From positions 3,155,501 through 3,219,500 of the forward strand of contig NZ_CP047146.1 of the NCBI RefSeq assembly GCF_009834125.1: a stretch of 64,000 nucleotides of DNA, given 5' to 3'. The notes under the pieces were generated by a model. It was not told the origin of the DNA. It ran no database searches and saw nothing but the letters and a program-made list of their open reading frames with translations. Numbering within the stretch: the first letter of the stretch is position 1; each line of letters begins with the position of its first letter. Shown here one piece after another: positions 8,545-16,075 of the stretch. Position numbers and translations under genes: made by a program. This stretch comes from Streptomyces sp. GS7. Lineage in GTDB: Bacteria; Actinomycetota; Actinomycetes; Streptomycetales; Streptomycetaceae.

Positions 8545-9147
8545 CTATTCCTGGTCGATTCCGAGCGCGCCGGCGAGCTTGCGCTTGCCCCGGCTCGCGT
8601 ACGAGCGCACGGTGACCTCGTCCACCCCGAGCAGCGCGGCGATCTGCGCGTCGCTGTACCCGATGACATGCCGCAGCACGATCACGTCGCACTGCCGCTC
8701 CGGCAGCCGGGAGATCGCCGCGTAGAGCCCCAACTGGCTTTCCAGCATGGCGAACTGCTGCTGGCACTCGCGCAGCAGCGCATGGGTGACGACCGCGAAG
8801 GCGGCGGTCTCGGTCAGTGCGGTGGGCTGCTGGTGGTCGTAGAGCCACTCCACCACCCGCTCCTTGAGCACCGCCCAGGCGTACGCCTCCACCGACGCCT
8901 GCCGCAGCGCGTGCGGCCACACCCGGCCGAGCCGCCCGTACGCGGCGCGGGTCACCTCGCGGGCCGCGGCTTCGCTGCCGGTGTGCAGATAGGCGTAGGT
9001 GAACCATTTCCGGGCGTGGGTCGCCAGGAACGCCTCGAAGGTGATCGATAACGATCCGTCGGATTCCTGCGGGCCGATGGCTATCTCCACTGTGGCAGCG
9101 CGGGCCGGGCTCCACGCCGGCGGATGTGGGTCCCGGTCTCTGCTCAC
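8545..9147 (-). CDS. RNA polymerase sigma factor, sigma-70 family (ECF-like)
   Basis: A 200-residue small sigma factor. Region 4 is clear at the C-terminus: ISRLPERQCDVIVLRHVIGY followed by SDAQIAALLGVDEVTVRSYASRGKRKL, a standard helix-turn-helix for the -35 element. Region 2 is weaker (FEAFLATHARKWFTYAYLHT onward). The chosen start is GTG 9147, which has GAGGA six bases upstream; a longer reading to 9312 would add a Cys/Arg-rich stretch with no sigma similarity. There is no adjacent standard anti-sigma gene; the only partner is the helical protein downstream. The long upstream region (to 9487) probably holds its promoter. The regulated genes are unknown. Confidence 0.88.
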   Translation of the reverse strand: MSRDRDPHPPAWSPARAATVEIAIGPQESDGSLSITFEAFLATHARKWFTYAYLHTGSEAAAREVTRAAYGRLGRVWPHALRQASVEAYAWAVLKERVVEWLYDHQQPTALTETAAFAVVTHALLRECQQQFAMLESQLGLYAAISRLPERQCDVIVLRHVIGYSDAQIAALLGVDEVTVRSYASRGKRKLAGALGIDQE

Positions 9148-9487
9148 GCGCTGTCCTCGTTCCGTTCGCCGTGCACCGCCGCGGTGGCGCCGGGAACGGC
9201 GACCGCAGCAGGAAGGTGGTTTGCCCTCACCTTCCAATGAACAGGAAACCGAGCCGTTTTGTGGCACCCGGACGCAAATAATCCTGCGCTCCGTATTCGT
9301 ATGACTACCCATGACGAAGTTTGGTCAGGCACGCACCCCAGGTGACTGACTGTCATTGACCGTGATCCCGGCCCGACCGGATCGGGTCGTCGCATGATCG
9401 CTCCCCGTCGCATGATCCGGCCCGGCCCGGGGCAGGGCTCTGCCAGCCGGGCACGCGAGGCTCCCGGCGCCGGGGAGGCGGCACACC
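9148..9487. other. 340-base intergenic region between divergent sigma factor and methyltransferase genes
   Basis: No credible gene is present; short open frames here are Arg/Pro-rich and have no ribosome-binding site. The part around 9250-9320 is visibly lower in G+C than its surroundings (gcaaataatcc, gtattcgtatgac), as expected of promoters for the two divergent genes. A clustered run of TGAC/GTCA half-sites (gtgactgactgtcattgac, 9341-9360) could be a regulator site but has no clear symmetry. Confidence 0.5.
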
Positions 9488-10306
9488 ATGAGCGAACACG
9501 AGCCGGTCGTGGACCTGCAACTGGACCGGGCGCACTCGTCCCGGATCTACGACTACATGCTCGGCGGCAAGACCAACTTCCTCGCCGACCGGCTCGCCGC
9601 CAGCAGCGTCCTGGGCGTCTTCCCCGCGGCTCTGGTGGCCGCCCGGATCAACCGCGAGTTCATGCACCGCACCACCCGCCACCTCGCGCGCGCGGGCCTG
9701 CGCCAGTTCCTGGACATCGGCACCGGCATCCCCACCCCGCCGAACCTGCACGACATCGCCCAGGGCATCGCCGCCGACGCCCGGATCGTCTACACCGACA
9801 ACGACCCCATCGTCCTCGCGCACGCCGCCGCCCTGCTCCTGAGCACCCCCGAGGGCCGGACCGCCTACGTACAGGCCGATGTCACGGAACCCGACAGCAT
9901 CCTGACCGCACCACAACTTCGCGAAACCCTCGACCTGACCCAACCGGTCGCACTCAGTCTCAACGCCCTGATGCACTTCGTCACCGACGACGGACGCGAC
10001 CGCGCACACACCGTCGTCGAGGCCCTCAAGTCCGCCCTCCCCAGCGGCAGCACCCTGGCGATGACCCATGCCACCCCGGACTTCAGCCCCGGGACGATGG
10101 ACAAGATCATCAGGATCTACCGCGACGCCGGCACCACCCTCCAGTTCCGCACCCGCGCCGAGTTCCTCCGCTTCTTCGACGGCTGGGAGCTGCTGGACCC
10201 CGGCGTCGCCCTCTCCCACCAATGGCGCTCCGACCACCCCGAGGACGCCACCCACGTCACCGACGCCGAGGCCGCCTGCTACGCCGCCGTGGCCCGCAAA
10301 CCCTAG
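9488..10306 (+). CDS. SAM-dependent methyltransferase, DUF574/Methyltransf_19 family
   Basis: A 272-residue member of the S-adenosyl methyltransferase family PF04672, which is greatly expanded in streptomycetes. The N-terminal signature AHSSRIYDYMLGGKTNF (residues 15-31) and RINREFMHRTTRHLARAG are diagnostic. The glycine-rich SAM site FLDIGTGIPT is at residues 74-83, and YTDNDPIVLAH supplies the acidic ribose-binding position. Members act on unknown small molecules and are often near regulatory genes. The start ATG 9488 has gcGGGGAGGcggcacacc upstream. The TAG stop is the first three bases of a perfect 22-base-pair hairpin (10306-10359), which would end transcription between this gene and the convergent dhaM. 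Confidence 0.92.
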   Translation: MSEHEPVVDLQLDRAHSSRIYDYMLGGKTNFLADRLAASSVLGVFPAALVAARINREFMHRTTRHLARAGLRQFLDIGTGIPTPPNLHDIAQGIAADARIVYTDNDPIVLAHAAALLLSTPEGRTAYVQADVTEPDSILTAPQLRETLDLTQPVALSLNALMHFVTDDGRDRAHTVVEALKSALPSGSTLAMTHATPDFSPGTMDKIIRIYRDAGTTLQFRTRAEFLRFFDGWELLDPGVALSHQWRSDHPEDATHVTDAEAACYAAVARKP

Positions 10307-10359
10307 GGGCTGTCCGGTGGGTCAGGGCCGGGTCCGACCCTGACCCACCGGACAGCCCC
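10306..10359. terminator. Perfect 22-bp hairpin, copy 1 of the TAG-GGGCTGTCC repeat family
   Basis: Left arm 10306-10327 (begins GGGGCTGTCCGG) and right arm 10338-10359 (ends CCGGACAGCCCC) are perfect inverted complements around a 10-base loop. It lies between convergent genes, 21 bases from the dhaM stop, so it can act as a bidirectional terminator, although there is no T-run. The methyltransferase stop codon TAG overlaps its first G. The outer arm sequence recurs at 34635-34649/34850-34864 and, in altered form, at 23249-23298. Confidence 0.8.
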
Positions 10360-10380
10360 CGCCCTCGGCGGGGTCCCGGC

Positions 10381-10791
10381 TCACTCCTTGCGGTAGCCGT
10401 ATGCCTCGCCGGCCGCCGCGGCGACCGCCGCCAGGTCCGCCCCGGCCGACGCGCCGACCACCGCCGCCACCGCCCCCTCCACGAACGGGGCGTCCACCAG
10501 CCGTGCACCGTCCGGCAGTTCGTCCCCCTCCGCGATCAGCGCCTTCACGGTCAGCACCGCACTGCCGAGGTCCACCAGCAGCGCCACCCCCACGCCCCGG
10601 TCCACCTCCCGCGCCGCCGCGGCGATCAGTTCCGTGCTCGTCCCGAGCCCGCCGTCCGGCGTCCCGCCGGCCGCGGCCACCGGCGCCGTCGGGCCCCCGC
10701 CGGCCAGTCCCACCGCGAGGGCCGCCACGGATTCGGCGACCTCCTTGCTGTGCGACACCAGCACCACCCCGACCAACGGACCGCCGCTCAT
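10381..10791 (-). CDS. dhaM: Dihydroxyacetone kinase phosphotransfer subunit DhaM (PTS EIIA-Man-like)
   Basis: A 136-residue protein resembling the EIIA domain of the mannose PTS family, which passes phosphate from HPr to the ADP held in DhaL. The active histidine is H14 in VGVVLVSHSKEVAE. Further family phrases are GTSTELIAAAA and GVALLVDLGSAVLTVKAL. It has only the EIIA domain and lacks the HPr- and EI-like modules found in the E. coli DhaM, so it must use the cell's general PTS proteins. ATG 10791 overlaps the dhaL stop as ATGA, indicating translational coupling. It is the last gene of dhaK-dhaL-dhaM. Confidence 0.92.
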   Translation of the reverse strand: MSGGPLVGVVLVSHSKEVAESVAALAVGLAGGGPTAPVAAAGGTPDGGLGTSTELIAAAAREVDRGVGVALLVDLGSAVLTVKALIAEGDELPDGARLVDAPFVEGAVAAVVGASAGADLAAVAAAAGEAYGYRKE

Positions 10792-11396
10792 CGCGCCACC
10801 TCCGCCAGGGCCGCGAACAGCAGCGCCGACGACGTCGCCCCCGGATCCTGATGGCCGATACTGCGTTCCCCGAGATAGCTGGCGCGCCCCTTCCTGGCCA
10901 GTATCGGCACGGTGGCCAGCGCCCCCTCCTCGGACGCGGTGGCCGCCGCGTCGAAGGACGTCTCCAGCGCCTGGACGCCGGGCACCAGCGCGTCCAGCAT
11001 CGTCTTGTCCCCGGTCCGCGCGCCCCCGAGCTGACCCACGGCCGCCACACCGGCGTCCAGCCCCGCCCGCAACTCCGCCGCCGTCACCTGCGGCGCCTCG
11101 CCCAGACTCTTCCCGGCCCGCCGCAGCAGCGTCCCGTACAGCGGCCCGGACGCCCCGCCCACCGCCGAGATCAACTGCCGCCCCGCGGCGGTCAGTACGG
11201 CACCCGGCGTCTCCGGCGGCCGTGCCGTCAGCGTGGTCACCACGGCGGCGAAACCCCGCTGCATGTTGCTCCCGTGATCGGCGTCCCCGATCGCCGAGTC
11301 CAGCTCGGTGAGCCGCTTCGCCTCCCGGTCGACCAGACCGGCCGCCGCCGTCATCCACCGCACGAAAAAAGCCGCGTCAAGGATTGCCTCGGACAC
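10788..11396 (-). CDS. dhaL: Dihydroxyacetone kinase subunit DhaL (ADP-binding)
   Basis: A 202-residue DAK2-domain protein holding the permanently bound ADP that is recharged by DhaM and phosphorylates dihydroxyacetone carried by DhaK. The Mg-nucleotide motif IGDADHGSNMQRGF (residues 36-49) supplies the Asp ligands, and GGASGPLYGTLLRRAGK and GARTGDKTMLDALVP are the other nucleotide loops. The C-terminal SYLGERSIGHQDPGATSSAL is also conserved. The start is GTG 11396 with AAGGAG six bases upstream. It lies 97 bases after dhaK and overlaps dhaM by four bases. Confidence 0.94.
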   Translation of the reverse strand: MSEAILDAAFFVRWMTAAAGLVDREAKRLTELDSAIGDADHGSNMQRGFAAVVTTLTARPPETPGAVLTAAGRQLISAVGGASGPLYGTLLRRAGKSLGEAPQVTAAELRAGLDAGVAAVGQLGGARTGDKTMLDALVPGVQALETSFDAAATASEEGALATVPILARKGRASYLGERSIGHQDPGATSSALLFAALAEVAR

Positions 11397-11493
11397 CCAC
11401 TGCTCCTTTTCCCACCGGTCTCACCCGTCCCGTCAGTCGGCACCAGGCCGGCGACGCACCGCAACCCGCCCGCGCACACGGCCGCGCCGCCGC

Positions 11494-12486
11494 TCAGCGC
11501 CCCCAGCGCAGCCCCGCCGTGGCCACCGGGGCATCCCACCACCGCAGCAACTCCCCGTCCACCTGGCACAGCGTCACCGAGCAGCCGGCCATGTCCAGGG
11601 ACGTCACATAGTTCCCCACCAACGTACGGGCCACCGGCACCTCCCGTTCGTCGAGCACCCGCCGCACCTCCGCCGAGAAGCCGTAGAGCTCCAGCAGCGG
11701 GGTGCCCCCCATCCCGTTCACCAGCACCAGTACCGGGAGCCGCGGTTGCAGGTCCTCCAGAATCACGTCCAGCGCATAGTCCGCGATCTCGCCCGAGGTC
11801 ATCATCGGCCGCCGCTCCCGCCCCGGCTCGCCGTGGATGCCCACCCCCAACTCCAGCTCACCGGGCGGCAGGTCGAACGTCGGGCTGCCCTTCGCCGGCG
11901 TCGTACAGGCACTCAGCGCCACACCGAAGCTCCGTGACGACTCCACCACCCGGCGGGCCACCGCCTCCACCCGCTCCAGCGGCATCCCGTCCTCCGCCGC
12001 CGCCCCCGCGATCTTCTCCACGAACAAGGTCGCCCCGGTGCCGCGCCGCCCCGCCGTGAAGGTCGAGTCGGTGACCGCGACGTCGTCGTTGACCAGCACA
12101 CTGGCGACCTGGACCCCCTCGTCCTCCGCCAGCTCGGCCGCCATCTGGAAATTCAGCAGGTCCCCGGTGTAGTTCTTCACCACGAACAGCACCCCGTGCC
12201 CGCTGTCCACCGCCGCCGCGGCCCGCACCATCTGTTCCGGCACCGGCGAGGTGAACACCTCCCCGGGGCAGGCGCCGTCCAGCATCCCCGGCCCGACGAA
12301 CCCGCCGTGCAGCGGCTCGTGCCCACTGCCGCCGCCGGACACCAGCGCCACCTTCCCCGCCACCGGCGCGTCCCGACGGACGATCACCCGCTGCTCCACG
12401 TCCACCACCAGCTCGGGGTGGGCCACGGCCATCCCGCGCAGGGCGTCCGCCACCACGGTCTCGGCGACATTGATCAGCATCTTCAC
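11494..12486 (-). CDS. dhaK: Dihydroxyacetone kinase subunit DhaK (substrate-binding)
   Basis: A 330-residue DAK1-domain protein that binds dihydroxyacetone covalently as a hemiaminal. The key histidine is H218 in ELGVGIHGEPG, the same number as in the E. coli subunit. Other family blocks are SGGGSGHEPLHGGFVGPGML near residues 50-69, KNYTGDLLNFQMA and NGMGGTPLLELYGF. The start is GTG 12486, five bases after AGGAGG; an internal ATG two codons later is too far from it. The operon makes glycolytic dihydroxyacetone phosphate using phosphoenolpyruvate through the PTS. No DhaR regulator or glycerol dehydrogenase is adjacent. Confidence 0.94.
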   Translation of the reverse strand: MKMLINVAETVVADALRGMAVAHPELVVDVEQRVIVRRDAPVAGKVALVSGGGSGHEPLHGGFVGPGMLDGACPGEVFTSPVPEQMVRAAAAVDSGHGVLFVVKNYTGDLLNFQMAAELAEDEGVQVASVLVNDDVAVTDSTFTAGRRGTGATLFVEKIAGAAAEDGMPLERVEAVARRVVESSRSFGVALSACTTPAKGSPTFDLPPGELELGVGIHGEPGRERRPMMTSGEIADYALDVILEDLQPRLPVLVLVNGMGGTPLLELYGFSAEVRRVLDEREVPVARTLVGNYVTSLDMAGCSVTLCQVDGELLRWWDAPVATAGLRWGR

Positions 12487-13436
12487 GGGTACCTCCTGGT
12501 GAACTGGCAGCCTGGCCTCTGAGCAGTGTTTCCGCAGTTCACGGCACTCATGCCGGGCTCTTGATCTTGGCGGTCCATGGCGGTGTCGAGCGGCTCTCGG
12601 CGGGGTTGACGCCGACTCGACGCCGACTTCTCTGACGAGTCGTCCATGGCACGCGGAGTCCTGCGCCGCCCTCTCCCTGAGCCGTTCGGCCTCAGTATCG
12701 ACCCCATGGCGTTCGAGGTCACGGATCATGCGCGGAAGTGCACTCGGCGACCACGGCGGCGGGCCGACGCCGAAGCCCTCGTCCGTGTGATCAACCAGCT
12801 GACCACGGAGAATCGTCGGATTCGCAGGCAGCTCACCGCCCCGGAGCCGCGCCGGTTCGCCGAGGCCGAGCAGCCCGAATCCCGGGTGAACCTGTCCGCG
12901 CTGGTGCGGCAGTTGGCGGACTCCCTCGGCCTGACCGTTCCCGGGATGCGGGCCAACTGCTGGCGGATCGAACCGGCCGCCGGCGAGGCGTCCGCTTCGC
13001 CGCGGCCGGCGGCACGTGCCCCGGCACGGTCCCGGTTGAAGGTCGTCGCGGAGGGCGAGGGACGGGTGCGTCGTCGACCCCCCGGCGCCGCGGGTCGTAT
13101 CGGAGTGGATCGGGCAGCACCGTGTCGTACCGGACGGCTTCCGGAAGGGTGAGCCGTCCACGCTCTACAACGGGCAGCTGTGGCGCACGGTCAATCACTG
13201 CCGGATTCAGCCGGGCGCACAGGCCGGGCAGTTGGCGACGGCGTTCAGTGATCGGCGCTCCCAGGCCCAGCGGGTCGTCGGTCGTGGGTCGTCCCATAGA
13301 GTGCCGTCGCGAGGGTGGCCAGGCTGTTCGTCACAAAACGATCTTGGAGGCCCTCGTTCTCGTCTCCGCGGGCGCCCTTGAAATTGATCACCTGGTGCGT
13401 CCTGCCAGTCACCGGTACACCAGAAAGGATCGTGGC
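12487..13436. other. 950-base degenerate region without an intact gene
   Basis: No complete gene could be supported. Two stretches look like decayed coding DNA on the plus strand. About 12740-12965 reads ADAEALVRVINQLTTENRRI and onward, a charged coiled-coil-like segment. About 13054-13381 reads VSEWIGQHRVVPDGF and then STLYNGQLWRTVNHCRIQPG, with no good start. On the minus strand the start of a transposase gene survives (13270-13334). Base use is less G+C-extreme than in neighbouring genes. Together with the following region this looks like an old insertion site. Confidence 0.55.
13270..13334 (-). pseudogene. N-terminal remnant of an IS transposase
   Basis: From GTG 13334 the minus strand encodes MTNSLATLATALYGTTHD, which closely matches the conserved beginning of actinobacterial transposases (general form NLATLATALYVKTDDLLK). 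After about 18 codons the similarity ends and the frame continues into unrelated Arg/Pro-rich sequence. Only the first tenth or less of the gene remains, so it cannot be active. It marks an IS scar immediately upstream of the sugar acetyltransferase gene. Confidence 0.6.
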
Positions 13437-13979
13437 ATGTCCGGCGACCGTCTCATGCGCGTCCACAGCCCCGAGTTCCAGGCCATGGCCGAGAGGGTCC
13501 TGCGGGTCACCGAGCTCACCTCCCGCCTGAACGTCCTGCCTTTCGATGACGAAGCGGGCAAGGAGGAACTGTTCGAACAGATCCTCGGCAAGCCACTGCC
13601 ACCGAAGGTCACGATCTATCCGCCCTTCTACACGGACCACGGCCTCCACCTCGACCTCGCCGAGCGCGTGTTCATCAACCAGAACTGCACGTTCCTGGAC
13701 TACGCCGGCATCCGGCTCGGCGAGCGCGTGATGATCGGCCCGAAGGTCACGTTCATCACCAGTGGCCACCCGGTCGATCCCGAAGAGCGGCGGCTGTACC
13801 TCACCGGCGCACCCATCGACGTCGCGGAGAACGTGTGGATCGGTGCCGGTGCCACCATCCTGCCCGGCGTCAGCATCGGTCGCGATGCCGTGGTCGCCGC
13901 CGGCGCGGTCGTGGCCGATGACGTTCCGCCGGCAAGCCTGGTGACGAGTAGGAAGGCAACCGTGCAACGACGGTGGTGA
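13437..13979 (+). CDS. Sugar O-acetyltransferase, maltose/galactoside acetyltransferase type
   Basis: A 180-residue acetyl-CoA-dependent O-acetyltransferase with a left-handed beta-helix. The N-terminal helical region RLMRVHSPEFQAMAERVLRV is followed by hexapeptide repeats from about residue 60: FINQNCTFLDYAGIRLGERV, then IGPKVTFITSGHPVDPEERR with the catalytic His of TSGHPV, then NVWIGAGATILPGVSIGRDA. These are typical of the Maa/LacA/NodL family, whose substrates are sugars or small glycosides. The start ATG 13437 has GAAAGGA upstream. The C-terminal tail (SLVTSRKATVQRRW) lacks the usual G-x-PA-x-V ending, so it may be slightly altered. It sits between degenerate regions and close to a glycosyltransferase, suggesting horizontal acquisition. 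Confidence 0.9.
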   Translation: MSGDRLMRVHSPEFQAMAERVLRVTELTSRLNVLPFDDEAGKEELFEQILGKPLPPKVTIYPPFYTDHGLHLDLAERVFINQNCTFLDYAGIRLGERVMIGPKVTFITSGHPVDPEERRLYLTGAPIDVAENVWIGAGATILPGVSIGRDAVVAAGAVVADDVPPASLVTSRKATVQRRW

Positions 13980-14641
13980 CGGCCTCTCCGGGGTCACGCC
14001 GGGCCCCCGACCACGGGCAGTCATCAACCCCCATGGGAAGCCTGGCGCCCCTCCCCGAGGCGAGAGGAGAGGCGAATTCCCCTTCGGCTTCGGACAGTTC
14101 ATGGCGATATGCCACCCGACGGTGATCCACCACGCGAGATCATTTCAAGATGCGGCCGAGGAGCGGGGCTCTGCGCGTCGACTGCGGAGCAGACAGAGTC
14201 CTCCGGCCGCTGTCAGGCAGATCAGGCCGGAGTATTCGGTGCCGGGCTTCTGGTCGGTCACGACATCGACGTCTTCACCCTGCAGCACGCTCGCGAGTTG
14301 GCTGTCCAGATCGGCGCCATTGCCGGCCCGCGCGCTGACGCCCTGATCGATCCGGTTCTCCGGTGAGGGCGTGGTCCGAGGCGAGCATGGTTCCGTCGGG
14401 GGAGACGAGCCACCACCGGCCGCCGCGTCGTACGGCGGGAGTGCCGGCACACCGCTCGGTACGGCGGACGGAGGCCCAGGACGGTTGCGGGACGGCCGCC
14501 GGTGTGGCGTGCTTTCGCGCCCCCTCGCGCAGGAGTGTCCCGGGCACTGCGCGCCGCGTTGCTCTGTTGCGCACCACCGCGTTGCCAAGTCGGGTCCCTC
14601 GGCGTTTCCCTGCCGTAGACCTCTATTCAAGGAAGTCCGAT
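13980..14641. other. 660-base region with only degenerate coding traces
   Basis: No intact gene is supported. The minus strand at 14275-14577 contains a short stretch resembling small streptomycete hypothetical proteins (RRGGRWWLVSPDGTMLASDH, then ALTGEP) that then runs into low-complexity sequence. Another minus-strand stretch near 14160-14340 reads DLDSQLASVLQGEDVDVVTD. The final 30 bases carry AAGGAAG, the ribosome-binding site of the glycosyltransferase. Base composition is more even than in flanking housekeeping genes. Confidence 0.5.
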
Positions 14642-15835
14642 ATGCCCCGCCCTGCTCATATCGCCATGATCGGCACCCCTGTGGTCGGCCATGTGCTGCC
14701 CAGCCTGGAGATCATCCGTGAGCTGGTGGCCCGCGGCCATCGCGTGACGTACGCCAACGCCGGCAACGTCGCCGAGCTCGTCACCCACACCGGTGCCGAG
14801 CTGGTCCGCCTGACCTCCACACTGCCGGTCGCCGACAGCAACTGGCCGCAGGATCCGATCGCCGCAGCCTCCCTCTTCCTCGATGAGGCGATGGCCGTAC
14901 TGCCACAGTTGCACGCCGCGTACGACGACGCCCCCGCCGACCTCTACCTCCACGACATCGGCGCGTACGCGGGCCGCGCGCTGGCCGAGACGCAGCGCCG
15001 CGGCCTCGTCCAGCTGTCGCCGATGCACGTGGCCTGGGAGGGCGCCGAGGAAGAGATCGGTGCGGCGTTCTCCGGGCTGCCCGGAGGTCCCGCCCACCGG
15101 GCGCGGTTCGCCGCCTGGCTGGCCCGGTGCGGTGCGGTGACCACGAACGTCGAAGAGTTCACCGCTCGGCCCCGGCGGGTGCTGGCCTTGATCCCGCGCG
15201 CCATGCAGCCACATGCGGACCGGGTCGACACCGAGGCGGTGACGTTCGTCGGCCCGTGCTTCGGCGCCGGCGAGGAGCACGGCGGCTGGATGCGGCCGGC
15301 CGGTGCGGAGAAGGTGCTGCTGGTGTCGCTGGGCGGCTCGGCGTACCCCCGGCAGTGGGAGGTCTACCGGCAGTGTATGGCGGCCTTCGCGGATCTTCCG
15401 GGCTGGCATGTGGTGCTGCAGATCGACAGCGGCGGCGATCCGGTCCAGCTGGGGGAACGGATTCCTCCCAACTTCGAAGTGCGGCCGTGGGTCCCGCCGT
15501 TGACGATCCTCGGACAGGTGGACGCATGGCTGACGCACACCGGCATGGGCAGCAGCGGTGAGGGCCTGTACGCCGGTGTGCCGATGATCGCGGTACCGCA
15601 CGGGGCCGAGCAGTGCCTCAACGCCGACCGGCTCGTCGAACTGGGTGTCGCCCGCCGGATCGACGCCGCGGACGTCACGGCGGCGGCACTGCGTACGGCC
15701 CTGATGGAACTCATCGGCGATCCACAGGTCGCCGCGCGCTCGGCATGGCTGTGGGCCGAGGTACGCACCGAGGGAGGCACCCGCCGGGCCGTGGATCTGA
15801 TCGAGGAGCAACTGGCGGGGGAGCGAGTGGGCTGA
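14642..15835 (+). CDS. Macrolide-type (MGT family) UDP-glycosyltransferase
   Basis: A 397-residue GT-B glycosyltransferase of GT family 1, subgroup MGT, whose members (OleD, OleI, Mgt) transfer glucose to macrolides, flavonoids or other lipophilic acceptors and thereby inactivate or modify them. The acceptor domain opens with HIAMIGTPVVGHVLPSLEII, with the usual His near residue 18. The donor site near residue 300 has THTGMGSSGEGLYAGVP and then PHGAEQCLNADRLVELG, whose Glu-Gln pair contacts the sugar. The start ATG 14642 has AAGGAAG six bases upstream. No biosynthetic cluster surrounds it, so a detoxification role is more likely than natural-product tailoring. It probably belongs to the same acquired segment as the acetyltransferase. 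Confidence 0.9.
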   Translation: MPRPAHIAMIGTPVVGHVLPSLEIIRELVARGHRVTYANAGNVAELVTHTGAELVRLTSTLPVADSNWPQDPIAAASLFLDEAMAVLPQLHAAYDDAPADLYLHDIGAYAGRALAETQRRGLVQLSPMHVAWEGAEEEIGAAFSGLPGGPAHRARFAAWLARCGAVTTNVEEFTARPRRVLALIPRAMQPHADRVDTEAVTFVGPCFGAGEEHGGWMRPAGAEKVLLVSLGGSAYPRQWEVYRQCMAAFADLPGWHVVLQIDSGGDPVQLGERIPPNFEVRPWVPPLTILGQVDAWLTHTGMGSSGEGLYAGVPMIAVPHGAEQCLNADRLVELGVARRIDAADVTAAALRTALMELIGDPQVAARSAWLWAEVRTEGGTRRAVDLIEEQLAGERVG

Positions 15836-16075
15836 CAACGCGCGGCCGGCCGAGGAGGCGCTCCGGCGCGGGCTGCGGCGGGACCGCACCGACGTGATGC
15901 CGAGTTCCCCGACCGGCGATCAGCCGATCGGGCGGGCCCGCGACGCGATCGCTCCGGCGGGCCGTCCGCCGGGCCGGGGAGATATCCGCTGGCGGCGGCC
16001 CGGTCGGTGACGCCTAAGGTGCAGTTGACCACCTGACTTCCGTTGACCAACTGCCTTCCACGAGAAGGGCGTTAC

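Noticed and set aside
13054..13381. Plus-strand coding-like stretch (SEWIGQHRVVPDGF...LYNGQLWRTVNHC).
   Set aside because: Looks protein-like but has no start codon with a ribosome-binding site, meets a stop upstream and loses coding character at both ends. Kept only as part of the degenerate region.
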